A stretch of DNA of 64,000 nucleotides from an uncultured Rhodospirillales bacterium. GTDB taxonomy: Bacteria > Pseudomonadota > Alphaproteobacteria > Kiloniellales > Kiloniellaceae. Position numbers and translations under genes: made by a program. Below, piece after piece: positions 25,653 through 34,501 of the stretch (the first letter of the stretch is position 1; the number at the start of each line of letters is the position of its first letter). The notes beneath the pieces are model-generated. The model had not been told where the DNA came from. It did not search any database and saw only the letters and a list, made by a program, of their open reading frames with translations. The DNA lies in assembly GCA_913060675.1 (NCBI GenBank), contig CAJXUS010000001.1:180739-244738 (forward strand). The letters run 5' to 3'.

Positions 25653-26255
25653 ATGCTTCATATCACCGATCTCTGCACCAACTTAATCGGGCCAATAACG
25701 CTTTCCCTTAAACCGAGTGAGTGTATCGCAATTCTTGGGGCTTCAGGGTCTGGAAAATCCCTTCTACTTCGCGCCATTGCCGATCTAGATCCTAACAAAG
25801 GCGATATTAGCCTTTTTGAACAGAACCGTCGTGAAATAGAGGCCAACATTTGGCGGCAACAGGTTGCGTTAGTACCTGCGGAAAGCGGTTGGTGGGGAGA
25901 TTATGTCAGAGAGCATTTTCAATCAAACACACATACCATTGAGCTTCTCAAAGCAGTCGGGTTACCTGATGCTCTGGATTGGGAAGTCTCCCGTCTTTCT
26001 ACAGGGGAGCGACATCGACTGGCAATCGTCAGGGCCTTACAAAGAGAGCCAAAGGTCCTCCTTCTTGACGAACCAACAGCTGCTTTAGATACAAAAGCAA
26101 CGAGAATGATTGAAGATCTTATCGTACAGCAAAGATCTAAAGGCGTCGCGATCCTCCTTGTTACGCATAATATCGACCAGGCCAAAAGGCTTGCATCGCA
26201 CACTCTGTCGCTCATAAAAGGCCGTCTAAAGCCCGCATCAGAGACCCAAGCATGA
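25653..26255 (+). CDS. fetA: FetA-like ABC transporter ATPase
   Basis: A 200-residue ABC ATPase with Walker A GASGSGKS (about residue 31), signature LSTGERHR, Walker B VLLLDEP and the switch His in LLVTHN. It is short, as usual for FetA (YbbL), which pairs with FetB in an iron-efflux system that lowers free iron under peroxide stress. The stop overlaps the FetB start by four bases (ATGA). No substrate-binding protein is part of the pair. Confidence 0.82.
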   Translation: MLHITDLCTNLIGPITLSLKPSECIAILGASGSGKSLLLRAIADLDPNKGDISLFEQNRREIEANIWRQQVALVPAESGWWGDYVREHFQSNTHTIELLKAVGLPDALDWEVSRLSTGERHRLAIVRALQREPKVLLLDEPTAALDTKATRMIEDLIVQQRSKGVAILLVTHNIDQAKRLASHTLSLIKGRLKPASETQA

Positions 26256-27058
26256 GCAACTACATCACCCTCTCTTACATTGATCTGATCGCAGGCTCTG
26301 CTTTTCTTATCTTGAACGCTCTTTTTTCTATTCTATTGAGGCTTAAGCTAGAACGTCAATTGCTGGTGGCCTCTCTACGTATGATCGTGCAACTGCTTAT
26401 GGTTGGACTGGTTCTGAAAACCGTCCTTGCCCTATCCTCGCCCTGGCTTACGGCCTTAATCGCCTTTTGCATGATAGCCTTTGCCGGGCGAGAAATTCGA
26501 GCTCGACAGGAACGCCAACTCAAGGGCTTGTGGGGATATAGCCTCGGTACAGGGGCTATGATGATGGCTGGGATGATAGTGACCGTTTTTGCCCTTACCA
26601 CTCAGATAAACCCCATGCCCTGGTGGTCGCCCCGTTATGCCTTGCCATTGTTTGGCATGATCCTTGGCAATACCATGACAGGCGTAAGTCTAAGCCTGGA
26701 TACTCTGCACACAACTCTCTACCGCGAGCGCATATCCATAGAAGCACGCCTTCTTTTAGGGCATACCCGCTGGGAAGCGGTAAGGCGAATTACACGCCGC
26801 GCATTACGCAGTGGCTTCACCCCGATTATCAATTCCATGGCTGCGACAGGAATTGTCTCTCTGCCCGGCATGATGACCGGGCAAATCCTCTCTGGCGTCG
26901 ATCCCCAAGAGGCGGTGAAATACCAGTTGCTGATTATGTTCCTTATCGGTGGCGCAACAGGTCTCGGGGTAATCGGAGCCGTTTACGGCAGCATTTGGCG
27001 CCTGACGGATAAAAGACATCGCCTTAGACTGGATCGCTTGAAACCAGAGAGTTCTTAA
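26252..27058 (+). CDS. fetB: FetB-like iron-efflux permease
   Basis: A 268-residue membrane protein with about seven helices of the UPF0014/FetB family: LLRLKLERQLLVASLRMIVQ, GREIRARQERQLKG, PLFGMILGNTMTGVSLSLD and then IINSMAATGIVSLPGMMTGQ, which are all family blocks. With FetA it forms a probable iron exporter, consistent with the other iron genes in the window. It begins four bases before the fetA stop. Confidence 0.88.
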   Translation: MSNYITLSYIDLIAGSAFLILNALFSILLRLKLERQLLVASLRMIVQLLMVGLVLKTVLALSSPWLTALIAFCMIAFAGREIRARQERQLKGLWGYSLGTGAMMMAGMIVTVFALTTQINPMPWWSPRYALPLFGMILGNTMTGVSLSLDTLHTTLYRERISIEARLLLGHTRWEAVRRITRRALRSGFTPIINSMAATGIVSLPGMMTGQILSGVDPQEAVKYQLLIMFLIGGATGLGVIGAVYGSIWRLTDKRHRLRLDRLKPESS

Positions 27059-27158
27059 TCATCAAACTGGTCTTTGCAAAAGCTATACGGTATCGCTTTC
27101 TCAATAATATATATACTATTGGAGAGTATGATGATGTCAGATTTGATCAGGAGTGACG

Positions 27159-27953
27159 TTGTCTTATTTACTTAAAATACACATACTTCTCCTACTGTTT
27201 TTTACAGTAAATGCAACCGCTGATGAAACACCTGAAACGTCTAGCGAAATCCCCCTTTACACTTACCATAACGGCGGCCCCTTCATCGTCAAAGAAGCTC
27301 AAGGGCTAACATATGAGTTGGCGCGTTATCTTAACCAAGAGGCCAAAGGGAAATGGGTATTTAAAGTCATTAAATTACCCCGGTTGCGGTTCAACATTAA
27401 AATGCCTGATGCAAAAATAGGTATTGTGCCATGGGTAAAACCCGCTTGGCTTAGGAAAATTAATCTAAAAGATGATCTTTGGTCTTACCCCTATTTCAAG
27501 GATGCCAATGTTATTGTTTCCAGAAATGATAACAAAATCGACTACACAGGACCGGAATCACTCTTTGGCTACACTATTGTAAAGGTAAAAGGTGCCGTGC
27601 AAGTTGGGCTCGAGAGCTACATAGAACAAGGCTATATTCGCGAAGTAAACAGCATCAATTTCGAAGGTCATCTAAATATGCTGTACCATCGTCGGGCAGA
27701 TTTTGTATCTACCTCTCTAAATATCGCCAAATACATGATTCCCAAGTTGGGGTTGGAGAACGATTTACATATCTCCATGCGCCCAATTGATCAGTACACG
27801 CGCCATATAATGGTGCTAAATGGTCGAGAGGATATTTTGTTTTTCATAAATGATGTCATTAAGAAAATGGCACAAGATCCAGTATGGCTTGAGGCATTGG
27901 CAAAATTTGGTACGGCCGAATTACGCGTTACCAATTTTGATGTGATGGATTAA
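27159..27953 (+). CDS. Periplasmic solute-binding protein, family 3
   Basis: A 264-residue exported protein. No ATG is available; AGGAG lies five bases before TTG 27159, which is preferred over the GTG at 27153 that touches it. A signal peptide (LLKIHILLLLFFTVNATA) is followed by a two-lobed binding domain with EIPLYTYHNGGPFIV, FGYTIVKVKGAVQVGLESYI and LNMLYHRRADFV. It resembles polar amino acid binding proteins but no ABC permease is adjacent, so it may act as a free sensor or serve a distant transporter. The ligand is unknown. Confidence 0.78.
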   Translation: MSYLLKIHILLLLFFTVNATADETPETSSEIPLYTYHNGGPFIVKEAQGLTYELARYLNQEAKGKWVFKVIKLPRLRFNIKMPDAKIGIVPWVKPAWLRKINLKDDLWSYPYFKDANVIVSRNDNKIDYTGPESLFGYTIVKVKGAVQVGLESYIEQGYIREVNSINFEGHLNMLYHRRADFVSTSLNIAKYMIPKLGLENDLHISMRPIDQYTRHIMVLNGREDILFFINDVIKKMAQDPVWLEALAKFGTAELRVTNFDVMD

Positions 27954-27997
27954 TATCCAATTTGTTAGTTGAATACCTTTTAATCCCCCGCATTTAT

Positions 27998-29002
27998 TTA
28001 TGGAACCAATTTCAACAAATTAAAATTCAAGGCAACTAAAAACAGGCCTGCTAAAAACAATGTTTCCAGGCCGATAATCATAATCGGTCGAAGTCCAAGG
28101 TTCTTAAATTCCCCCAGCGCCGTTTTCATTCCAAGCCCAGCGATTGCCATAACCAGGCAGGCACGTGATAGATCGTTTAAGACAGGAAGGGACTGTTCTG
28201 GTAGCAGGCTAAAACTGTTGGCAATTACCAAAACAACGAAGCCAACGAGGAAAAGCGGCAACGGCAGCTTAAAGGCATTGTTATCACCTGTTTTCCTGGA
28301 CACGACCAGCGAGATAACAAGAACAACGGGCACCAACATGGTCACGCGTAATAACTTTGTGACAGTGGCAATATCACCGGCCTGCTCAGAGATCCCATAA
28401 CCAGCGCCGACGACCTGAGCGACATCATGGATGGTGCCGCCTAAAAATATTCCTGCTTCGATATCTGAAAAAGCAAAGTAGGATGAAACCATTGGATAGA
28501 GGATCATCGCCACCGTACTAAGGGTTGTAACGCCGATCACAGTAAAGAGGGTATCTTGCTCAAGGCGATTATCCCGGGGTAATACGGCCGATATCGCAAG
28601 CGCTGCCGATGCACCACAGATCGCGACAGCGCCTCCCGTGAGGATACCAAAAGCACCCTTTTCCTTATTCCAACGGGCCAGACACCAGCCAAAAAGAATG
28701 GTGAGCACAAGGGCTGAGACAACAAAAACAAGGGTATGCCATCCGAGACCAACAAAAGCGTCAAAGGTAATCCTCGCTCCAAGTAGAACGACACCAAAGC
28801 GCAGTACTGTTCGAGAGCAAAATTCTATCCCGGTTCGACAGGGACTATCTTTGTGTAAAAAATTAAAGGCCATCCCAAGCAGCAAGGCAAAGAGCATGGT
28901 AGGGCCACCATAGTGATCAGAAAGGAATGAAGCCGCCATGGCAACGGTTAGGCAAGACAGTACACCCGGTAACAGGGTTCTACGGGACAGTAGAGCTTCC
29001 AT
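27998..29002 (-). CDS. YeiH family putative sulfate exporter (UPF0324)
   Basis: A 334-residue membrane protein with about ten helices. Characteristic blocks are LRFGVVLLGARITFD, GGAVAICGASAALAISAVLP and GIFLGGTIHDVAQVVGAGY. Relatives are linked to export of sulfate or sulfite from organosulfur breakdown, but the function is inferred. It is co-directional with the Rieske and amidohydrolase genes but separated from them by a terminator. Confidence 0.88.
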   Translation of the reverse strand: MEALLSRRTLLPGVLSCLTVAMAASFLSDHYGGPTMLFALLLGMAFNFLHKDSPCRTGIEFCSRTVLRFGVVLLGARITFDAFVGLGWHTLVFVVSALVLTILFGWCLARWNKEKGAFGILTGGAVAICGASAALAISAVLPRDNRLEQDTLFTVIGVTTLSTVAMILYPMVSSYFAFSDIEAGIFLGGTIHDVAQVVGAGYGISEQAGDIATVTKLLRVTMLVPVVLVISLVVSRKTGDNNAFKLPLPLFLVGFVVLVIANSFSLLPEQSLPVLNDLSRACLVMAIAGLGMKTALGEFKNLGLRPIMIIGLETLFLAGLFLVALNFNLLKLVP

Positions 29003-29023
29003 AAATTGTGTCCTGCTTTATCA

Positions 29024-29055
29024 GAAAAAACCTTCCGCCGAGGGGACGGAAGGTT
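29024..29055 (-). terminator. Terminator of the amidohydrolase-Rieske operon
   Basis: AACCTTCCG pairs with CGGAAGGTT across a 9-base loop, and six to seven T follow on the minus strand. It lies 70 bases after the Rieske stop and upstream of the YeiH gene. Confidence 0.8.
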
Positions 29056-29125
29056 GAGTTAGGGGACGTTAACCAGAACGTTCGGGCAAGCCCCAGTGTT
29101 CAAAACTGTTGAGGCTTCTTACAGC

Positions 29126-29482
29126 TTAGATGTGAACAAAAACGTCATTATCGCTCACAGATACTTCAAAGGTTTTGGCTTTTATTTTATTATCCGCAAG
29201 GAAGGCGCCTGATCTAATATCAAACTCCCATCCATGCCAGGAACACCGAACGACAGCGTCCTTTTCACCATAGATAAATTCATAATCGTTGGTCTTTTGC
29301 GTTGTACCGCATTGCGGCCCTTCACAAAGTGCAGCACCTCGGTGAGGACAGATATTCAACAGTGCATAGTAACCACCGTCGATATTAAATATCCCCACCG
29401 ACATGCCATTGACGTCAACAATCTTCTGGTTACCGGGGGAAACATCATCTGCCTTGCAGACCTTAATCATTTGTCCAGTCAT
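29126..29482 (-). CDS. Rieske [2Fe-2S] ferredoxin-like protein
   Basis: A 118-residue protein with one Rieske centre: C-P-H at CPHRGAAL and C-x-x-H at CSWHGWEFD, where two Cys and two His bind the cluster. It has the size of a stand-alone Rieske ferredoxin and has no catalytic domain, although CEGPQCGTTQ between the two halves is somewhat long. It lies 11 bases after the amidohydrolase gene in the same operon. Its electron donor may be the flavin reductase encoded at 31971. Confidence 0.9.
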   Translation of the reverse strand: MTGQMIKVCKADDVSPGNQKIVDVNGMSVGIFNIDGGYYALLNICPHRGAALCEGPQCGTTQKTNDYEFIYGEKDAVVRCSWHGWEFDIRSGAFLADNKIKAKTFEVSVSDNDVFVHI

Positions 29483-29493
29483 GAAGTCTCTCC

Positions 29494-30579
29494 CTATTCA
29501 GCAGCCAAAGCGGCATGTGATGCCCCTAAGCGTTTGTAAACTTTCAAAGCATTGCCGCCGAGGATGTTTTCGCGCCATTCCGGTGGTATGTGCAGCGAGT
29601 CAACGGAATCATAATCCCAATGCGGATAATCCGAGGCAAACATCAGAGTATTTTTGCCATCCATGGCTTCGAGTGTGGACCATAGATGTTGATTATTGGC
29701 AGGCTGCTCTAACGGCTGGGTGGTGAAGCGGACATTGCGGGCACAATATTCACTTGGCAGCATTTTCAGCCAAGGCGTTTCCTTGCGCAAAGCTTTGAAG
29801 TTAGCATCCAAGCGCCACATCAAGCTCGGCACCCAGGCAACGCCACATTCGATTACAACAAAATAGAGGTCTGGCCATTTTTCAAACACACCGTGAGCAA
29901 TCATGCTGGCCACATGGGTCATTGCAGTTTGCGGAAGCAGTGCGTGGGTTTCCCAGAAATAGGTGGTCGGCCCAGCACCAATAGGGGTGGAGTTCACCCC
30001 ACCCTGACCACCGAGGTGGATCGCAAACGGGAGACCCATTTCAGCACAGGCTTCATAAATAGGATGATAGAAAGGATCACCATAGGGGCGTTGTGCTCCG
30101 TGAGAAGCCAAGACCTGTACGATATCCGGGTGCCCCCCAATACGGCGGATTTCTTCGGCCGCGCCATGAGGATCTGTCGGGCTGATGATGAGCGAGCCTT
30201 TAAAACGCTTATCCAGCGGCATCCACTCGTTGATCATCCATTCATTATAGGCCTTCACCAGGGCGTGCGCGTAATGCGGATTTGCCAAGGTTGAAGCTTC
30301 CAGCGCTTCGTCACCAGTGAGGATCGCATAGTCGATATTGTATCGATCGAGATGCTTTTCCTTCATTATGGTGTAGTGCTCGTGCTGGGTCTCTGGGTTG
30401 ATATCAGCGCGTTTAAAACCTTCAGGGTGGAACCAGGCACGGTGACCGTGCGGGAAGGATCCTGTTGGGCCGGTTTTTTCACCGCGCACAAAATAGTCTT
30501 TCCAGTACCCATCAAGATAGGGCAGCAAAACCTCTGCATCGGTCCAATAGTTATGGCAGTCGCAATCAACGATGACCAT
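29494..30579 (-). CDS. Amidohydrolase family protein (ACMSD-like)
   Basis: A 361-residue metal-dependent TIM barrel of the amidohydrolase_2 family. The N-terminal DCDCHNYW replaces the usual DxHxH, LPFAIHLGG carries a metal His, and LMFASDYPHWDYDS is the C-terminal Asp motif typical of decarboxylases/hydrolases related to ACMSD. ATG 30579 has AGGAG eight bases upstream. It is the first gene of an operon with the Rieske protein and is divergent from a LysR regulator. The substrate is not known; family members act on ring-cleavage products and similar acids. Confidence 0.88.
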   Translation of the reverse strand: MVIVDCDCHNYWTDAEVLLPYLDGYWKDYFVRGEKTGPTGSFPHGHRAWFHPEGFKRADINPETQHEHYTIMKEKHLDRYNIDYAILTGDEALEASTLANPHYAHALVKAYNEWMINEWMPLDKRFKGSLIISPTDPHGAAEEIRRIGGHPDIVQVLASHGAQRPYGDPFYHPIYEACAEMGLPFAIHLGGQGGVNSTPIGAGPTTYFWETHALLPQTAMTHVASMIAHGVFEKWPDLYFVVIECGVAWVPSLMWRLDANFKALRKETPWLKMLPSEYCARNVRFTTQPLEQPANNQHLWSTLEAMDGKNTLMFASDYPHWDYDSVDSLHIPPEWRENILGGNALKVYKRLGASHAALAAE

Positions 30580-30585
30580 GAGCAC

Positions 30586-30935
30586 TCTCCTAAGTTCGGG
30601 CCAACGTTGAGTTCGCGGCCAATTATATTGTTGTTAAATTCCCTCCGGATGAGAACGTAATCATGACGCGCTGCAGGAGTTGGCTAAAGCATAGGATCAA
30701 CACCTTCAAATGATGAAACGATAATATCTGAGTGTATTAATCGGATATTTAGATTGAAATTTGTCGCATTTGTTGTAGGCAGGTCGCAATTGGCGATATA
30801 TTGATAGTTAAAACAACAAGAGGCAGGGCCTCGTAGCGAAATTAACGGAGGCCCAAATACCCGTAAGAGGTATCGACCTGGAGATTTCAAAACGGGCCGC
30901 GCCTGTTTGTGTTGGGAAAGAAAGAGTACCGCGCC
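30586..30935. promoter_or_regulatory. Divergent control region of amidohydrolase and LysR genes
   Basis: 350 bases without a gene. ATTGAAATTT at 30753-30762 is shared exactly with the larger dyad at 31818-31844 in front of the reductase gene, which suggests one LysR protein acts at both places. No other strong signal was seen. Confidence 0.4.
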
Positions 30936-31784
30936 ATGAATATAGAGCTTATCGAAACATTCTTGAACATTACCGAAACCCGGAACTTCAACCGCTCGGC
31001 CGAACGGTTGAATATTACCCAGTCCACTGTAAGTTCTCGGATCAAAACACTTGAGCAAGGGCTCGGCACTCAACTGTTTGAACGCGGACGCACTGGGGCT
31101 GAGCTTACCGCAGAAGGGCGGCGGTTTGAGAGTTATGCGCGCAACATTCGCCTGAGCTGGAATCTGGCGCGACAAGATCTCGGCATGCCCGAGGGATACG
31201 ACGGCGTATTGCGGGTCGCAGCCCAAGTATCTCTTAGGGAAAGCTTGTTGCACCACTGGGTGGTCTGGCTACGTCAGGAGTTCCCTAAAACCGGAATTCA
31301 CGTAGAAGCCGACTACTCAAAAAGCATGATCGACGACCTCATGTTCGGCAATCTCGATATCGGGGTACTCTATACGCCACAGTATTTACCAGACCTCGAA
31401 ATCCAACCTTTGCTCGATGAAAGGTTCATGATGGTTTCGTCAGAGCAAACCGGGATTGATGACCTGAAACTCGAGACCTACATCCGCATGGGATACAGCC
31501 CACACTTCATCACACGTCACGTAGAGTTGCTCCCCCGTCTGCAGCACGCCCCTTTGACTATGGGGCTCTATTCTCTCGCCGAAGATTTCATCAAAAGCAA
31601 AGGAGGATCTTGCTATCTTCCAGCGGCTGTTGCACAAAAATTGATTACAGAAGACGGCTTTTTCGCAGTGCCTGATGCCCCTGAGATCAAACAACCCGTC
31701 TATATTGCCTACCTAGTGCGCAACAGACACAAACCGGAGATAAGAAAGGCAGTCAAAGCCTTACAGCTTATTGCCATCGAATAA
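30936..31784 (+). CDS. LysR-type regulator
   Basis: A 282-residue LysR protein starting at ATG 30936 (an upstream in-frame start at 30909 is less typical). The helix-turn-helix is FNRSAERLNITQSTVSSRIK with EQGLGTQLFERGR after it. The effector domain includes GVLRVAAQVSLRESLLHHWV. It lies between the amidohydrolase-Rieske operon and the flavin reductase and is the obvious local regulator. The effector is unknown. Confidence 0.92.
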   Translation: MNIELIETFLNITETRNFNRSAERLNITQSTVSSRIKTLEQGLGTQLFERGRTGAELTAEGRRFESYARNIRLSWNLARQDLGMPEGYDGVLRVAAQVSLRESLLHHWVVWLRQEFPKTGIHVEADYSKSMIDDLMFGNLDIGVLYTPQYLPDLEIQPLLDERFMMVSSEQTGIDDLKLETYIRMGYSPHFITRHVELLPRLQHAPLTMGLYSLAEDFIKSKGGSCYLPAAVAQKLITEDGFFAVPDAPEIKQPVYIAYLVRNRHKPEIRKAVKALQLIAIE

Positions 31785-31817
31785 CGCCCAAAACATACCC
31801 AACCTCTACGCCCCAGA

Positions 31818-31844
31818 GTTTCAATTGAAATTTTCGATTGAAAC
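31818..31844. promoter_or_regulatory. LysR-type dyad upstream of the reductase gene
   Basis: GTTTCAAT at 31818-31825 and ATTGAAAC at 31837-31844 are perfect 8-bp arms separated by 11 bases, with an internal TTTCAATTGAAA. The T-N11-A layout is typical of LysR sites. It sits in the 186-base gap between the LysR gene and the reductase. Confidence 0.6.
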
Positions 31845-31970
31845 ATAGAGAATTTTCACCTTACCCCCACTCACTCTGCGCCCTAAAATCACTTTATGAT
31901 TTCCGCACATCTCGCGGAAAATAAAGAGCAAAGCCGACCATATTATCGGCTCGTTATGGGATAAGTGCAC

Positions 31971-33173
31971 ATGAATACCTTAGTAAATCCGTTGGTCTTG
32001 AACCAGTCACAGCCTTGGCCGAATGATGAAATTTCGGTTCGTTGTATCCAGATAACGCAGGAAACCCACGATGTGCGCTCTTTCTGTTTCGCAGCTGACG
32101 AGCCTCTATTGTTCACTTTTAAACCCGGCCAATATGTGCAGATCACAACTGATATTGATGGCACCCCAACCAGCAGACTCTATTCGATATCAACGCCACC
32201 TTCACGCCCGCACAATTTTTCCATTACCGTAAAACGCGTCCCCGGTGGCGTAGTATCAAACTGGCTACACGAGAGCTTTCAGGTCGGCGACACCCTCTGC
32301 ATAAAAGGCGCAATGGGCGCGTTCAATTTTTCTGATCTCCCCTCACGGAAAGCGCTGATGTTATCAGGCGGAAGCGGCATCACCCCCGTCATGTCCATGT
32401 CTCGCTGGCTTTATGATGTCGCCGATGATGTCGATATCCATTTTGTCCACAGCGCGCGAACACCTTCGGATATTATTTACCATCACGAGCTCCAATCTAT
32501 GGATACCCGTACTCCCAATTTTCGTTTATCCCTGGTGTGTGAAGGCAGCCTGACCGGAGAAACATGGTCAGGCTATAGGGGTTTTCTCAACAAAGAAATG
32601 CTGGAACAAATGGTTCCTGATCTGATGGAGCGGACGATATATATCTGCGGGCCGGAACCCTATATGCAGGCGGTACGCAAGATCATCAAAGCCTTAGATT
32701 TTCCGATGGACCAGTACCACGAAGAAAGCTTTGGCGGCGCGACCCTGCCCGCGGCCACTTCACCAGAGGCAATCCCTAGCCCGACAAACGACAATGATGA
32801 TACTGCCTCTGACACCAGTAATGAGCCCACAAAGACTGCCCTGAACGGGAAGAGCAAAGATATAGAGCCATTATCAGAAACGATCTCACCCCCTACCCAA
32901 TACTCTAGTCAAAGCTCCAGCCTCACCTTCACAAAGGCTGACAAGAGCGTCTCTTGTGAGGCTTCAGAAACGATCTTAGATGTCGCCGCCAAGAACGGCT
33001 TGTGGGTGGCCTCCGCCTGCCGGATGGGCTTTTGTGGCTCTTGCAAGGTACAGAAAGTATCTGGCTCCGTCTCTATGACCCACTCTGGTGGCATCACAGA
33101 TGTGGAAATAGAACAGGGTTTAATCCTCGCGTGCTGTAGCTATGCGCAAGACGATGTCGTACTCGAACTGTAA
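31971..33173 (+). CDS. Flavin/iron-sulfur NADH oxidoreductase (HCR-like)
   Basis: A 400-residue three-domain reductase. FAD domain: FKPGQYVQI and SRLYSISTPP with the Arg-x-Tyr-Ser motif. NAD domain: LSGGSGITPVMSM and YICGPEPYM. C-terminal plant-type [2Fe-2S] ferredoxin with Cys in SACRMGFCGSCKV and LACCSY. A Ser/Thr/Pro-rich linker of about 65 residues (about 245-310) joins the last two, longer than usual. Relatives pass electrons to Rieske oxygenases, for example in betaine demethylation. Here the partner may be the Rieske protein at 29126. The start is ATG 31971. Confidence 0.9.
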   Translation: MNTLVNPLVLNQSQPWPNDEISVRCIQITQETHDVRSFCFAADEPLLFTFKPGQYVQITTDIDGTPTSRLYSISTPPSRPHNFSITVKRVPGGVVSNWLHESFQVGDTLCIKGAMGAFNFSDLPSRKALMLSGGSGITPVMSMSRWLYDVADDVDIHFVHSARTPSDIIYHHELQSMDTRTPNFRLSLVCEGSLTGETWSGYRGFLNKEMLEQMVPDLMERTIYICGPEPYMQAVRKIIKALDFPMDQYHEESFGGATLPAATSPEAIPSPTNDNDDTASDTSNEPTKTALNGKSKDIEPLSETISPPTQYSSQSSSLTFTKADKSVSCEASETILDVAAKNGLWVASACRMGFCGSCKVQKVSGSVSMTHSGGITDVEIEQGLILACCSYAQDDVVLEL

Positions 33174-33207
33174 GGATCGTCATTACAGTTCATCCTTATC
33201 CTTCGTT

Positions 33208-33250
33208 GCTGCATCGTTTGTGTAGCCGAGCTACACTGCGATCTTGGCGT
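33208..33250 (+). repeat. Interspersed hairpin repeat, copy 1
   Basis: GCTGCATCG followed by GTGTAG, a 5-base loop and CTACAC, with ATCG/CGAT as an outer pair. The same pattern in the same orientation recurs at 42681-42722. It resembles REP-like intergenic elements of proteobacteria and lies just past the reductase gene. Confidence 0.5.
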
Positions 33251-33269
33251 CTTGTCTAAGACTAAACTA

Positions 33270-33378
33270 CTACCGACTAAAGTCGGTAGGTTTTGGGTAG
33301 GGCCGACTAAAAGTCGGCTTCGTGTCTAAAGAGCGTGCTTCGCACGCAACTTAGTTTTTTTACCGCATAGAATGCGGT
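33270..33378. repeat. Cluster of four short perfect hairpins
   Basis: In 109 bases: CTACCGACT/AGTCGGTAG (33270-33289), GCCGACT/AGTCGGC (33302-33318), GCGTGC/GCACGC (33333-33347, followed by a T-run from about 33353) and ACCGCAT/ATGCGGT (33362-33378). The first two share the core CCGACT-AGTCGG. The third looks like a terminator for the reductase gene. With the repeat at 33208 this makes five hairpins in a row between convergent genes. Confidence 0.7.
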
Positions 33379-33472
33379 GGTTTTAACCATTTGTGAGACA
33401 ATAAATTGAAATGACTAATGGGCTACTTTAGGAAAATTGTAACGGCTCGTTTTGACAGCAAATATCCAGCAC

Positions 33473-34372
33473 TTAAAGGGTTGTCTGATTAGTAGAAAAC
33501 CACCGGGCCAGATGATCCATTACCAATCTGATCCGGCGGGGCTGGATGGCTCCGGAGGGATAGACCATCTGCAGCGCCGTCGGGGTTGGGGCGAAATCCT
33601 GTAATATTGGTACCAACGCACCAGACTTGAGATCGTCTTGAATATCCCACTCGGTTTTCAATGCGATCCCATGCCCCGCACGACACCAAAGCCTCACCAA
33701 GTGACCATCATTGGCAATGCGGTTTCCACGCACAGTGTATTTGCGCTCTTTTCCCTCAACATTAAATCGCCACACCTGATCAACCTGAGCGCCAAAACGC
33801 ATCAGAATACAGTTGTGTTGCTCGAGATCACTCGGGTGTTGCGGCGTACCGTGGGCTTTCAAATAATCCGGCGAAGCACATACCAAGCGCCGATTACTGC
33901 CAAGCTTTCTGGCCCGCAGCGTACTATCAGCTAAAGCTCCAAAACGAAGAGCCAGATCAAGCCCCTGCCCAACAAGATCAACGTATCCATCATTAAGAGA
34001 GAGATCGATACTGACTTCTGGGTGTTGGCGCATAAATTCGTCAAGCAGCGGGGAAATTCGATTGTAACCAAGATCTATGGGGGCACTGATGTGAATGGTG
34101 CCTGAAACCTTCTCTACCCCAAGCTTGATGCGAGACTGAACTTCATCGGCCTCGGCAAGGATACGGCGCGCACCGGATACCAGCTCTCGACCTTCATCAG
34201 TGAGACTGATCGATCGCGTCGTTCGAGTGAGAAGTCGCGCCCCGTAATAGATCTCAAGCGCGGCGAGACGTTCGGATACACTCGCAGGGGACAGACCGAA
34301 ATCACGTCCCGCGGCTGCCATGCCACCCTTTTCTACAATCCGCAAAAACAGAGTGAGGTTATCCAGATCCAT
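33473..34372 (-). CDS. LysR-type regulator of the divergent alcohol dehydrogenase
   Basis: A 299-residue LysR protein starting at ATG 34372. The helix-turn-helix is MAAAGRDFGLSPASVSERLA, followed by LEIYYGARLLTRTTRSISLT. The effector domain belongs to the AaeR/PecT-like subgroup (GTIHISAPIDLGYNRISPLL). It is divergent from the zinc-type alcohol dehydrogenase at 34502, a common arrangement for redox- or quinone-responsive control. Confidence 0.92.
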   Translation of the reverse strand: MDLDNLTLFLRIVEKGGMAAAGRDFGLSPASVSERLAALEIYYGARLLTRTTRSISLTDEGRELVSGARRILAEADEVQSRIKLGVEKVSGTIHISAPIDLGYNRISPLLDEFMRQHPEVSIDLSLNDGYVDLVGQGLDLALRFGALADSTLRARKLGSNRRLVCASPDYLKAHGTPQHPSDLEQHNCILMRFGAQVDQVWRFNVEGKERKYTVRGNRIANDGHLVRLWCRAGHGIALKTEWDIQDDLKSGALVPILQDFAPTPTALQMVYPSGAIQPRRIRLVMDHLARWFSTNQTTL

Positions 34373-34501
34373 ATACCAACACTCCAATTATTCGGATTTT
34401 CCAAAATATCATTTTGAATATTGCTCAATTATCTGGACCAAGAGCAAGTGCTATCTGTTGCCCCTAAATAGAGAAGCCCTCTCAATAAAGGAAAACGCGC
34501 G

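Noticed and set aside
33208..33378. CRISPR array
   Set aside because: The hairpins differ in sequence and there are no regular repeats with spacers, nor cas genes.
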